DNA from: Paracnuella aquatica
GTDB taxonomy: Bacteria > Bacteroidota > Bacteroidia > Chitinophagales > Chitinophagaceae
Length of the DNA stretch: 64,000 nt
Direction: 5' to 3'
Assembly: GCF_003332885.2 (NCBI RefSeq)
Contig: NZ_QOWJ01000006.1
Location: 1-64,000, forward strand
The translations under genes and the position numbers were made by a program. This document shows, in pieces, positions 1 to 7,787 of the stretch (within the stretch, counting starts at the first letter, position 1; each line of letters begins with the position of its first letter). The notes below the pieces were generated by a model. The model was not told the origin of the DNA. It searched no databases and saw only the letters and a list, made by a program, of their open reading frames with translations.

Positions 1-598
1 CACCGTAAACATTCAGCCCTAAACTACCAAAGTCCAATGGAATATGAAAACCATTACTTTTATTCTTTAACCTAAGCAAGTCAACTGTTCATCAAAACCG
101 GTACACCTCAGGTTGCTGGTGGGCCAAGCAAAGTCCTCCGCCTCACACCAGCAACGGCAAAAAAGCTCAGGCAATAAAAGGAGATTGCTTCGGCGCACCC
201 AATCCATTCTAATAAAAGGTACACCGCTGCGCCTCGCAATGACGGTTGGTGTACAACATTATAAAAAGAGAAGTTGCCTGCCCCGGTTATCCCGCAGATA
301 CTACATGGATAGTAAATAGATGGTAAATGGATAGTACATGAAATACAGCTATAGCTACCCTGCCACTACTACCATTCCATAATACCCGCCAAATCGGCGC
401 AAAACCTTCGTGCTCCTTCCCGTCTTCCAGCCTTTGTAGTCCAAAAGCCACCGCAATGGCCCGGGAAAGGTGTGAAACTCACCCATCCAATCCTTATGTT
501 GAAAACTTTTAGTCAAAAATTTTATTAAAAACCAATCAGTTATAAAGGTGCCCTGAAAAATAGTGCCCCGTTTTTTGGGCAAACTGAAAACTGCCCTG
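1..598. other. Gap upstream of rplM, no gene recognised
   Basis: I see no convincing gene here. The short open frames have no recognisable composition or family. The stretch holds an inverted pair GTTGCTGGTG/CACCAGCAAC at about 112-156 and a dispersed-repeat fragment at about 180-245 (listed separately). The rplM promoter begins near its right end. Confidence 0.6.
180..245. repeat. Dispersed repeat with GAGATTGCTTCGG and CGCAATGACGG ends
   Basis: The segment opens with GGAGATTGCTTCGGCGCAC and closes with GCCTCGCAATGACGG. This resembles the arms of a common intergenic repeat type of Bacteroidota (recalled, not searched). The arms are only weakly complementary, so it may be a decayed or partial copy. 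No second copy was seen in this window. Confidence 0.4.
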
Positions 599-606
599 TA
601 CCTTCG
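575..606 (+). promoter_or_regulatory. Candidate rplM operon promoter
   Basis: TTG at 575-577 is followed after 21 bases by TACCTTCG at 599-606. This fits the Bacteroidota pattern TTG-N17-23-TAnnTTTG with one mismatch. It lies about 55 bases before the rplM ATG and would drive rplM-rpsI-rpsB-tsf. Confidence 0.5.
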
Positions 607-661
607 CGGCTCATTTTTTAAAAAGCCACCGGGATGGCAGTGGCAAAACATTATCTTTTTT

Positions 662-1105
662 ATGAGCAAACTACATTTTACAACCAAGCATGCGAATGCG
701 GCTACCGTACAACGGGCTTGGCACGTTGTGGACGGTACCAATCAAACCGTGGGTCGTATGTGTGCCCGTATCGCCGCAATCCTGCGCGGTAAGAACAAGG
801 CATACTACACCCCTCACGTTGACACCGGCGACTACATCATCGTCATCAATGCCGACAAGGTGAAACTGACCGGCAATAAAATGGAAGAAAAAGTTTACGA
901 CCGCTTTACCGGTTTCCCCGGCGGCCGTAAAGAAGAGCTGGCAAAAGACCTGCTGAAGCGTCGTCCTGAGGTGCTGATTGAGCGTGCCGTTAAAGGCATG
1001 CTGCCTAAAAACCGCCTGGGCCGCCAGATGTACAAAAAGCTGTTTGTATACCCCGGCGCCGAGCATCCGCACACTGCACAGCAACCCAAGGAATTAAAAT
1101 TTTAG
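662..1105 (+). CDS. rplM: 50S ribosomal protein L13 (uL13)
   Basis: L13 is an early-assembling large-subunit protein that binds 23S rRNA. The 147-residue product has the usual family length. It carries typical L13 segments: [13 protein letters not shown] near the N-terminus, [16 protein letters not shown] in the middle, and the basic [18 protein letters not shown] block near the C-terminus. The open frame extends 33 codons upstream, but ATG 662 gives the conserved N-terminus ([12 protein letters not shown]) and sits correctly behind the promoter at 575-606. It is first of four genes in the order rplM-rpsI-rpsB-tsf, common in Bacteroidota. A word-repeat palindrome separates it from rpsI. Confidence 0.97.
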   Translation: MSKLHFTTKHANAATVQRAWHVVDGTNQTVGRMCARIAAILRGKNKAYYTPHVDTGDYIIVINADKVKLTGNKMEEKVYDRFTGFPGGRKEELAKDLLKRRPEVLIERAVKGMLPKNRLGRQMYKKLFVYPGAEHPHTAQQPKELKF

Positions 1106-1187
1106 TACTTAGTACTTAGTACGCAGTATAAAGACGAAAAGGCAAATAAACCAACCCGTCTAAGTACTAAAATCTAAGTGCTTAAAT
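1105..1187. repeat. Palindromic word repeat (TAGTACTTAG family)
   Basis: The left arm repeats TAGTACT (three overlapping copies) and runs to AAAGACG. The right arm, CGTCTAAGTACTAAAATC, is its imperfect reverse complement. It fills the rplM-rpsI gap inside a ribosomal operon and has no long T run, so it does not look like an ordinary terminator. Confidence 0.7.
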
Positions 1188-1201
1188 CTTCTCTAAACAA
1201 C

Positions 1202-1591
1202 ATGGAAAAGCAAAAGAATGGTGTAGGACGTCGTAAGGAAGCGGTTACCCGTGTATTCCTTTCCAAAGGCTCCGGCAACATCACCGTAAACAATAAAGAC
1301 TACAAAGTGTACTTCCCGCTGGTATACCTGCAAAACCAGGTAGAGCGTCCGCTGAAGGCTGTGGAAGGACTGGATAAATTCGACATCAAGATCAACGCTG
1401 CCGGCGGTGGCGTAAAAGGTCAGGCCGAAGCCGCCATGCTGGGTATTGCCCGTGTGCTGGTCGACGTTAACCCCGAGTTTCGCCCTGCACTGAAAGCAGC
1501 AGGCCTGCTGAAACGTGATCCCCGTTCTGTTGAACGTAAAAAATTCGGTCACAAAAAAGCTCGTCGCAGCTACCAGTTCTCGAAACGTTAA
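1202..1591 (+). CDS. rpsI: 30S ribosomal protein S9 (uS9)
   Basis: S9 is a small-subunit protein whose C-terminal tail reaches the P-site tRNA. The 129-residue product has normal length. It shows the family core: GRRKEAVTRVFLSKGSG near residue 10, the AAGGGVKGQAEAAMLGIARVL stretch in two parts, and the basic ending GHKKARRSYQFSKR. ATG 1202 is chosen because it starts at the conserved N-terminus; eight further codons to 1178 fall in repeat sequence. It is second in the operon, flanked on both sides by different palindromic repeats. Confidence 0.97.
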   Translation: MEKQKNGVGRRKEAVTRVFLSKGSGNITVNNKDYKVYFPLVYLQNQVERPLKAVEGLDKFDIKINAAGGGVKGQAEAAMLGIARVLVDVNPEFRPALKAAGLLKRDPRSVERKKFGHKKARRSYQFSKR

Positions 1592-1593
1592 TC

Positions 1594-1668
1594 TGGCTTC
1601 GAGGCAAGAGTTGCGGGCTGCGGGATGTTTTCTCGAAACTCGAAGCTCACTACTCGCAGCTCTTATCA
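1594..1668. repeat. Palindromic word repeat (GAGTTGCGGGCTGCGGG family)
   Basis: The left arm AAGAGTTGCGGGCTGCGGG faces the imperfect reverse complement CTACTCGCAGCTCTT. The segment between repeats the word CTCGAA (CTCGAAACTCGAAG). It fills the rpsI-rpsB gap and differs in vocabulary from the element between rplM and rpsI. Confidence 0.6.
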
Positions 1669-1699
1669 ACCATTGTATTATTTTATTTCAACTACAATC

Positions 1700-2641
1700 A
1701 TGGAACAAAATACTTCCCTTCAACAACAACTCCTCGAAGCAGGTGTACACTTCGGTCACCTGAAGAAGAAGTGGAACCCGAAGATGTTGCCTTACATCTT
1801 TGCTGAAAAGAAAGGCATTCACATCATCGACCTCAACAAAACCACCGAGTGCATGCAGGAAACTGCAGCTGCCCTGAAACAGGTAGCACGCAGCGGTAAA
1901 AAAATCCTGTTTGTTGGTACCAAAAAACAGGCTAAAGACATCGTTACCGAATGCGCTCAGCGTGTGAACATGCCTTATGTTACCGAGCGTTGGCTGGGTG
2001 GCATGCTCACCAACTTCAACACCGTTCGTAAGAGCGTGAAGAAGATGCAGAGCATCGAAAAAATGCTGGGCGATGGTTCATTCGACTCGATCACTAAGAA
2101 AGAGCGCCTGACCCTTACCCGCGATAAAGACAAAATGGAAAAAGTGCTCGGTGGTATCGCCCAACTGGGTCGCGTACCGGCCGCACTGTTCATCATCGAT
2201 ATCGGTCACGAGCACATCGCACTGGCCGAAGCAAAACGCTTGGGCATCTCCACTTTTGGTATTGTTGATACCAACTGCGATCCCAACAAGGTAGACTTTG
2301 CCATCCCGGCAAACGATGATGCTACCAAGTCCATCGCAATCGTTACCAACTATATCACTGCTGCTATTGCAGAAGGTCTGGCCGAGCGTCAGGCTGATAA
2401 AGACATCGACGGAGATGACGCTGCAAACGACGAAGAAAACGAACGTCGCGCAGCACGCCTCGAGGCTGAAGCACAAGCCGAAGCTGGTGGCCGTGGCCGT
2501 GGTGGTCGTGGTGCTGGCCAGGGAGCTGGTCAGGGCCGTGGCGGTGCACAGCAAGGTTCCGGTGGTCCGGGCCGTGGCCGTAGCGGTGGTGCCAACCGTG
2601 GTGGCGGTAGCCGTCCTGGTGGCGGTGGTGGCAGAAGATAA
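1700..2641 (+). CDS. rpsB: 30S ribosomal protein S2 (uS2) with long RG-rich tail
   Basis: S2 bridges the head and body of the small subunit and helps recruit S1. The product has 313 residues; about the first 230 match a normal S2 core (QLLEAGVHFGHLKKKWNPKM, FVGTKKQAKDI, YVTERWLGGMLTNF, GIVDTNCDPN). An acidic linker (DIDGDDAANDEENE) and about 50 residues of almost pure Gly, Arg, Gln and Ser with repeated GRG/RGG follow. E. coli S2 has about 241 residues, so the tail is extra. ATG 1700 matches the conserved start (MEQNTSLQQQLLEAG). The stop is followed by a 250-base gap with a weak hairpin, then tsf. Confidence 0.97.
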   Translation: MEQNTSLQQQLLEAGVHFGHLKKKWNPKMLPYIFAEKKGIHIIDLNKTTECMQETAAALKQVARSGKKILFVGTKKQAKDIVTECAQRVNMPYVTERWLGGMLTNFNTVRKSVKKMQSIEKMLGDGSFDSITKKERLTLTRDKDKMEKVLGGIAQLGRVPAALFIIDIGHEHIALAEAKRLGISTFGIVDTNCDPNKVDFAIPANDDATKSIAIVTNYITAAIAEGLAERQADKDIDGDDAANDEENERRAARLEAEAQAEAGGRGRGGRGAGQGAGQGRGGAQQGSGGPGRGRSGGANRGGGSRPGGGGGRR

Positions 2642-2712
2642 TTCTTCCCGCTCCCCCAACGGAGCAATCAGGGTGCAAACCCAACACTTCGTTATTCAGT
2701 AGTTCTTTATAA

Positions 2713-2780
2713 AACAAGTGTGTGATGTGGTAGTGGGCAGCAGAACTCCGGTTTGGCGTCCCTTGCGTCGCACACTTGTG
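2713..2780 (+). other. Imperfect hairpin in the rpsB-tsf gap
   Basis: CAAGTGTGTGATG (about 2713-2725) faces GCGTCGCACACTTG with an intervening GC-rich loop, and CTTTTATAA follows. It may be an attenuator or partial terminator between rpsB and tsf. Confidence 0.3.
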
Positions 2781-2891
2781 CTTTTATAACACTATCCGGC
2801 ATCATGCGCATATCGGTACCCGTTAGCATACAAGCTATCGGTTCACGCCATCTGCACATTTGCCCATTTTCAAATCTTCAAATTTACTTCC

Positions 2892-3731
2892 ATGTCTACT
2901 GTACAAATTACAGCCCAGGATATCAATAAACTGCGCCAGGCTACCGGTGCCGGTATGATGGATTGCCGCAAGGCCTTGACAGAAACCAACGGCGATTTTG
3001 AAGCTGCTATCGACTGGCTGCGCAAGCAAGGCCAGAAAGTTGCCGCCAAGCGCAGCGACCGCGAAGCAAAAGAAGGTGTGGTGATTGCCCGTACATCTGC
3101 CGACAACAAGATCGGTTATGTACTCACCATCTCTTCCGAAACCGATTTCGTTTCCAAGAACGCCGACTTCGTTGCCTTTGCACAAAGCATTGCCGACGCA
3201 GCTGTTGCCACCGATGCTAAAAGCGCCGAGGAACTGAACGAAGCCACGGTAAACGGTGGTAAAGTATCGGACCTGATCAACGACAAACTGGCTTCTATTG
3301 GCGAGAAGATTGGTATTGCTCGTTATGAGCGTGTAGAGGCACCTTATGTAGCTTCTTACATCCACGGTGCTTACCGCATGGGCGTGCTGGTTGCCTTCAA
3401 CAAAGAAGCTGCCGACGCTGGTAAAGATGTGGCTATGCAAATTGCTGCCATGAACCCTGTTGCCGTTGATGCTGCTTCGGTTCCTGCCGACGTGGTTACC
3501 CGCGAACGCGACATTGTAATGGAGCAAATGAAAGCCGATCCGAAAATGGCCGGCAAGCCCGAAGAAATGATTTCTAAAATTGCTGAAGGCAAACTCAATG
3601 CATTCTTCAAAGAAAGCACCCTCACTGCGCAGGCTTATGTAAAAGACAACAGCAAGTCTGTTGGCGATTACCTGAAGTCTGTTGACAGCGATCTGAAAGT
3701 GATCGAATTCAAGCGTGTAGCACTGGGATAA
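2892..3731 (+). CDS. tsf: Translation elongation factor Ts
   Basis: EF-Ts is the nucleotide exchange factor that recycles EF-Tu. The 279-residue product is close to the E. coli length (283). The N-terminal UBA-like region carries LRQATGAGMMDCRKAL and the EF-Tu contact motif appears as SETDFVSKNADFVAFA near residues 80-95. The ending VIEFKRVALG is typical. It is last in the ribosomal operon, and a strong hairpin follows 30 bases after the stop. Confidence 0.97.
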   Translation: MSTVQITAQDINKLRQATGAGMMDCRKALTETNGDFEAAIDWLRKQGQKVAAKRSDREAKEGVVIARTSADNKIGYVLTISSETDFVSKNADFVAFAQSIADAAVATDAKSAEELNEATVNGGKVSDLINDKLASIGEKIGIARYERVEAPYVASYIHGAYRMGVLVAFNKEAADAGKDVAMQIAAMNPVAVDAASVPADVVTRERDIVMEQMKADPKMAGKPEEMISKIAEGKLNAFFKESTLTAQAYVKDNSKSVGDYLKSVDSDLKVIEFKRVALG

Positions 3732-3760
3732 TTCCTGTTGCCGCACTTGCTTCAAACAAT

Positions 3761-3798
3761 AATACAATAGCCCCGGCTTATGCAGGGGCTATTGTATT
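3761..3798 (+). terminator. Terminator after tsf
   Basis: A perfect 14-base inverted repeat, AATACAATAGCCCC at 3761-3774 and its complement at 3785-3798, surrounds a 10-base loop. The right arm is AT-rich, as in an intrinsic terminator. Confidence 0.75.
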
Positions 3799-3806
3799 AT
3801 ATGCCA

Positions 3807-3860
3807 TCTATAAAAGTCCGAAATCTAAAATCCGAAATCCGCAATCTCTAAATCCGCTCA
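3807..3860. repeat. Word repeat (CCGAAATC family), single arm
   Basis: The words CCGAAATC, AAAATCCG, AAATCCGC and AATCTCTAAATCCGC follow one another in the gap between the convergent tsf and the next gene. It resembles one arm of the palindromic word repeats seen elsewhere in the window. Confidence 0.45.
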
Positions 3861-3868
3861 TCTCCTCC

Positions 3869-4324
3869 TTACAAAGGAACCCGCACGCCTACTGCCGGGA
3901 AATGTTGTTGCCCATGCAGGCCTTTGTATTGGATGGGTGCTGTTTCCATTTTAAATGAAACACCTGCCCTGCGGGCCTTTTTCTTGTTTTCATCGCCACT
4001 CGCAAAAAAGCCAATGGCTGTTCCAATCATGCCAAGCGACAATAGATAGTAGCCGGTATAAGATCTTGAGTCATACGATTCCCGACCACCGGTAAACAGC
4101 GGCACAACCACCTCTCCATAAACTTCGTCTGCAACGTCTGCTGAAGCGGTAGCAATAAGGCCCACCACGCCTGCCGGCAGCAACACCCAACCTGCCGTGT
4201 GTTGCCGCTTGCCTTTTTGCAGAAAATGATTTGCTTGCTGGCGTAAAAGCAGCGAGTCGGCGTGTTGTGCTGTAGCAGGCATTGCCGCAATAAGCACCAA
4301 CAACAAAAGCAGTTTATATTTCAT
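3869..4324 (-). CDS. Secreted or membrane protein of unknown function
   Basis: I do not recognise the family. The 151-residue product starts with a clear signal peptide (MKYKLLLLLVLIAAMPATAQ). A hydrophobic stretch rich in Gly/Ala/Val lies near residues 40-60 (GWVLLPAGVVGLIATASAD) and another near 95-110 (YYLLSLGMIGTAIGFFAS), then a basic patch (ENKKKARRAG) and a C-terminus ending in VGVRVPL. This looks like an envelope protein with two helices or short strands. ATG 4324 is preferred because the frame's first eight codons precede the signal peptide. It converges with tsf. Confidence 0.7.
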   Translation of the reverse strand: MKYKLLLLLVLIAAMPATAQHADSLLLRQQANHFLQKGKRQHTAGWVLLPAGVVGLIATASADVADEVYGEVVVPLFTGGRESYDSRSYTGYYLLSLGMIGTAIGFFASGDENKKKARRAGVSFKMETAPIQYKGLHGQQHFPAVGVRVPL

Positions 4325-4644
4325 AAACCATGATTTTTTCAAAAGCATAACGGTCGACAGGTACAGGATTCAGTTCTTGAATCGAATAGGTAATTGAAAG
4401 GAATGGAGAAGGGTAGAGGCAGCTATTGGCTTAGCAACAAGGCCTTTGCATTTAATGATACAACCGCAGCGCAGCATTCAATTGTTCAACTACTATAAAA
4501 GTAAAATTCCTTTTACGTAAATGCAATACACCTCCCCACGGCACTGCGCAACATTCTGCATTAGCAAAATGCCTGTTTGATGGTTCAGTTTTTTCAATAA
4601 ATCATGCAATAAATTTGCGCATAGCTAAAAGGCGCCCTTGCAAT
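4325..4644. other. Gap with nothing recognised
   Basis: About 320 bases of AT-rich DNA between two leftward genes. It should contain the promoter of the secreted-protein gene on its left, but I could not pick a convincing TTG/TAnnTTTG pair. No hairpin with a T run and no coding signal was seen. Confidence 0.5.
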
Positions 4645-5610
4645 TTAACTGCGTTTAATTTGCACATAAGCCCATGCACACACTGGCATCAACAGTAACA
4701 ACCACAATGCATTTGACCCAATAAAGAACCAGCCAATACCAATAGCAGCCAACAGGTACAGCGGGTAAAATATCAGCAGCATCGCCACCATTATGCTGTC
4801 GTAATGATCCACTTCTTTAAAGCTGCCGGCAACAGCCGTAGCTACCCAATAAAACGGAAGGTGCAACAGAGCACCAACGGCCGCCGGCAGCGCAAGCAAT
4901 ACCTTTTTTACAATGGGCGCATTGGTGTTAAAAACGCTTGTTTGCTGCCCCACATCATCCAACGGAATTTCATACACCAGTTGCTCCAACTGCTGGCGCA
5001 ATTGCTGGTTGAAATAAAAATGCTGCCGGCCTTCCTGTGCATGTGCAGTAATGGCACTGCGTTGGAGCGGCTCGCCAAAAAGTAGGTGCACCGACTTGCC
5101 AAACCTTTTGAACGAACTATAATTAAAACCAAGCGGGATAACGGTTACATCAATGCCTGCATCCCACGCCGAAATAGCCAGCCTGGCCGTGCCTTTGCGC
5201 AGCGGCCGCAGGTGCCACTCATTTACGCATTTGCCTTCACTAAAAATAAGCACCATGCTTCCCTGCTCAAACACGTTCCTGCATTCGGAAAAAGTAGTGT
5301 AGTTGTGCGCCAGGTTTTCCACCCCTTCTGATGGGCGGTACACAGGCAGCAGGCGCAGGCGGCGCAGCAGGCTATTCCACTTGCCTTTAAATGCATCGCC
5401 GCGGGCCAGCGAGTACAGTTTTCCTTGCATCAACGTGGTGAGGATGATGCCATCCAAAAAAGAATTGGGATGGTTGGCGGCAAACAACACCGGCCCTTTC
5501 AGGTTTAAATATTCAGGTTTATTAATAACCAGCCTGCGGCAATAAATGCGCAGCATCAGGCGGGAATATTGTTTGAGTAAATGGAACAGCACTGCAACAA
5601 AGTAAGCCAC
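4645..5610 (-). CDS. 1-acyl-glycerol-phosphate acyltransferase-like membrane protein
   Basis: Members of the PlsC/GPAT superfamily transfer acyl chains to glycerol-phosphate lipids at the inner membrane. The 321-residue product has the acceptor motif NHPNSFLDG at residues 46-54. Here His47 and Asp53 are separated by five residues rather than the usual four, as in yeast-type GPATs. The second motif, FSEGK, lies at 123-127. The C-terminal third has several hydrophobic segments (about 235-260 and 270-315). The 321-residue frame opens with GTG; an ATG at 5556 would give about 303 residues and is a real alternative. It diverges from pyrH. Confidence 0.8.
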   Translation of the reverse strand: MAYFVAVLFHLLKQYSRLMLRIYCRRLVINKPEYLNLKGPVLFAANHPNSFLDGIILTTLMQGKLYSLARGDAFKGKWNSLLRRLRLLPVYRPSEGVENLAHNYTTFSECRNVFEQGSMVLIFSEGKCVNEWHLRPLRKGTARLAISAWDAGIDVTVIPLGFNYSSFKRFGKSVHLLFGEPLQRSAITAHAQEGRQHFYFNQQLRQQLEQLVYEIPLDDVGQQTSVFNTNAPIVKKVLLALPAAVGALLHLPFYWVATAVAGSFKEVDHYDSIMVAMLLIFYPLYLLAAIGIGWFFIGSNALWLLLLMPVCAWAYVQIKRS

Positions 5611-5728
5611 TTTGATAAAGCTGGCTGCATGATTTTTATCCCCGCTCCATCGGGTAATTATATCACTGTAAAAAGCAAAAGCACTGCATGCAAAAGGAGC
5701 AACGTCAATGCGGCATTGTTCAATCCAT

Positions 5729-5736
5729 TATCTTCG
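5729..5736 (+). promoter_or_regulatory. Possible -7 element of the pyrH promoter
   Basis: TATCTTCG lies 38 bases before the pyrH ATG and resembles TAnnTTTG and the rplM element TACCTTCG. I see no TTG at the expected spacing upstream, so this is weak. Confidence 0.3.
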
Positions 5737-5773
5737 CACCGCGCTGCAAAATTTTACTTAATTCAACCACTTT

Positions 5774-6487
5774 ATGCTTCCTAAATACAAACGCATTCTG
5801 CTGAAACTTTCCGGCGAAAGCCTGATGGGTGATAAGAGTTTTGGAATGGACCCCGGTGTGATCAACCAGTATGCACTCGACATTAAATCCATTACCGAAC
5901 TGGGCGTACAGGTGGCAGTGGTAATTGGTGGCGGTAACATTTACCGCGGTATGAACGAAGCAGAAACCGGCATTGAACGGGCACATGGCGATTATATGGG
6001 CATGCTGGCCACCGTTATCAACGGCATGGCATTGCAGGCCGGCCTCGAAAAAGTAGGCGTGTACACCCGCTTGCAAAGCGCCATTAAAATGGAGCAGATT
6101 GCGGAGCCTTATATCCGCCGCCGCGCCATCCGCCACCTCGAAAAAGGCCGCGTGGTGATCTTTGGAGCCGGCACCGGCAACCCTTATTTTACCACTGATA
6201 CTGCAGGCTCCTTGCGGGCTATTGAAATAAAAGCCGATGTGATCCTGAAAGGCACCCGTGTGGATGGCATTTACACCGCCGACCCCGAGAAAGATCCGAC
6301 CGCTACCAAATACGGCACCATTACGTTCCAGGAGTGCATTACGCAAAAACTGAATGTAATGGACATGACCGCATTTACGCTGTGCATGGAAAACAACCTG
6401 CCCATCGTAGTATTTGATATGAACCAGCCCGGCAACCTGAAAGACGTGGTAACCGGCGAAAAAGTAGGCACCCTGGTGCACGGCTAA
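5774..6487 (+). CDS. pyrH: UMP kinase
   Basis: PyrH phosphorylates UMP to UDP in pyrimidine nucleotide synthesis. The 237-residue product has standard length and all amino-acid-kinase landmarks: [15 protein letters not shown] at the N-terminus, the glycine-rich [23 protein letters not shown], and the nucleotide-binding [19 protein letters not shown] region. The C-terminal [15 protein letters not shown] and [11 protein letters not shown] segments are also typical. A terminator follows directly; the ribosome recycling factor gene often found next to pyrH is not present here. Confidence 0.97.
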   Translation: MLPKYKRILLKLSGESLMGDKSFGMDPGVINQYALDIKSITELGVQVAVVIGGGNIYRGMNEAETGIERAHGDYMGMLATVINGMALQAGLEKVGVYTRLQSAIKMEQIAEPYIRRRAIRHLEKGRVVIFGAGTGNPYFTTDTAGSLRAIEIKADVILKGTRVDGIYTADPEKDPTATKYGTITFQECITQKLNVMDMTAFTLCMENNLPIVVFDMNQPGNLKDVVTGEKVGTLVHG

Positions 6488-6518
6488 CCGGCGCAGCCCG
6501 CCAAATTATAAACGATCT

Positions 6519-6564
6519 AACCCGCTGGATACCTGTAAAATACGGGTGGAACAGCGGGTTTTTT
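6519..6564 (+). terminator. Terminator after pyrH
   Basis: AACCCGCTG at 6519-6527 pairs with CAGCGGGTT at 6552-6560, and the right arm runs into a T tract (TTTTTTC). The spacer can pair further. Confidence 0.75.
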
Positions 6565-6655
6565 CTTTATTTATAATTGCAAAAAGCAAATATTGCTCAG
6601 CTTGCTTTTTCATAACTAAAAAATATGTAGTTTGAAGCGCAATTAAGTACCCTGC

Positions 6656-7603
6656 ATGTACCTTATTTTGTTTAACCTGTCCCTTCTCGAAGTTATTATA
6701 CTGCCTGCCAGCATCCTTATTTTGGGCTGCGCCATCTATTTTGTTTACACCACCCGCAAGTCATTGCGGCGTATGATGAACACCTACGAGCGGCCGGTAA
6801 AGCTGCCGCAGGAAAAGGCAGTGAAAAAATTAGCCACCAAACAAGAGCGGCCACAGCAGCGCAGCACCCCTGCACCCAACCTGAAAAAAGCGGCCGTTTC
6901 ATGGCCCGAGCCACTGGAATACGAAGCGCCTGCACCGGCCGGTACCGCATCGGTAGCGGGATTAAAAGAAACCTTATTTATGCAGCAGCAAACGCTGGAA
7001 AACCTGATGCAAAAGGTGGAGGAGCTGCAGGGCGAAACAGAGGGCAACAACAGCTACAGGGAGGAGAACGACGAACTGCAGGGGCGCATTGAAGAACTGG
7101 AACTGGCGCTGATGCGCAAAGAGCAGGAACTGAAAGCCGCCAAGCAGCAAGAAACCGTGGCGCAGCAAATGGCCGGCCGCATTGACGAAGTGTACCGCGA
7201 GTTCGAATTGCTGCAGAATAAAATTGCCTCGCTGGAAGCGCAGGCCAATAAGGCCACCAGCCTGAGCCTGGAGCTGGACGACATGAAGCAGGGCTACGAA
7301 CAACTGCACAAAGACCTGTTGCGTAAGCAGGACAAAATAGAAGAACTGGTGGGCGAAAACCGCCGTTTGCGGTCGGAGCTGAACCTGACGGAGGAAAAAC
7401 TGGCCGAAGCCAACGCACAGCGCCAGCAACTGATGAAGCGCACCAAGTACCTGCAGGATGCGCAGATCGAATCGCAAAGCGTATCGGAAAGCCAGAGCAA
7501 GCTGCAAAAAGAACTGCGCCGCATTGGCGAACTGGAAAGCATGCTCAACCTGATGGCCGAAGAGCGGGACCGCAGCAAAGGCCTGGGAAAAAAGCAGTCG
7601 TAA
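6656..7603 (+). CDS. Membrane-anchored coiled-coil protein of unknown function
   Basis: I do not recognise a named family. The 315-residue product has one N-terminal membrane segment (about residues 9-30, ending in a basic TTRKSLRRMM anchor). A proline/lysine-rich linker runs to about residue 95, and then a long charged region dense in Glu, Gln, Leu and Lys with heptad-like spacing reaches almost the C-terminus. That pattern predicts an extended coiled coil held at the inner membrane, as in structural or scaffolding proteins. It stands alone between the pyrH terminator and a palindromic repeat, so the context gives no role. Confidence 0.75.
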   Translation: MYLILFNLSLLEVIILPASILILGCAIYFVYTTRKSLRRMMNTYERPVKLPQEKAVKKLATKQERPQQRSTPAPNLKKAAVSWPEPLEYEAPAPAGTASVAGLKETLFMQQQTLENLMQKVEELQGETEGNNSYREENDELQGRIEELELALMRKEQELKAAKQQETVAQQMAGRIDEVYREFELLQNKIASLEAQANKATSLSLELDDMKQGYEQLHKDLLRKQDKIEELVGENRRLRSELNLTEEKLAEANAQRQQLMKRTKYLQDAQIESQSVSESQSKLQKELRRIGELESMLNLMAEERDRSKGLGKKQS

Positions 7604-7611
7604 GGCTGAAA

Positions 7612-7714
7612 GATATTTTCAAGTCAAAATTAAAAAGGCAAAAATCAAAAAGGGTAGCAGCATATACTGTGTTTTCCACTTTTGATTGTTGCCTTTTTGC
7701 TTTTTACTTCCCGT
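7612..7714. repeat. Palindromic word repeat (AAAAGTCAAAAAGGCAAAA family), copy 1
   Basis: The left arm has TCAAAATTAAAAAGGCAAAA and ATCAAAAAGGG. The right arm, read in reverse complement, has AAGTAAAAAGCAAAAAGG and CAACAATCAAAAGTGG. Related copies lie at about 22386-22478 and 60068-60163. Confidence 0.65.
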
Positions 7715-7755
7715 TGTTGTTGCTAAAAATCATATGCACCAAACACCGGGGCCTT

Positions 7756-7763
7756 TACCTTTA
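7756..7763 (+). promoter_or_regulatory. Possible -7 element of the pdxH promoter
   Basis: TACCTTTA lies 25 bases before the pdxH ATG and matches TAnnTTTG in seven of eight positions. No TTG lies at normal spacing, so support is weak. Confidence 0.3.
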
Positions 7764-7787
7764 GGCCTCACTTTTATTGTACTGCAT

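Noticed and set aside
113-319. A 68-residue protein upstream of rplM
   Set aside because: It overlaps a dispersed repeat and has a basic, composition-biased translation without family features.
355-741. A 128-residue leftward protein overlapping rplM
   Set aside because: It overlaps the ribosomal protein start and its promoter and has no recognisable sequence features.
2298-2702. Alternative frame protein overlapping the rpsB tail
   Set aside because: Val/Ala-rich translation arises from the GC-rich RG tail codons read out of frame; rpsB clearly uses the other frame.
7612-7714. CRISPR array from repeated words in gaps
   Set aside because: Words are directly adjacent and form palindromes, without spacers of uniform length or regular repeats of about 28-37 bases, and there are no cas genes.
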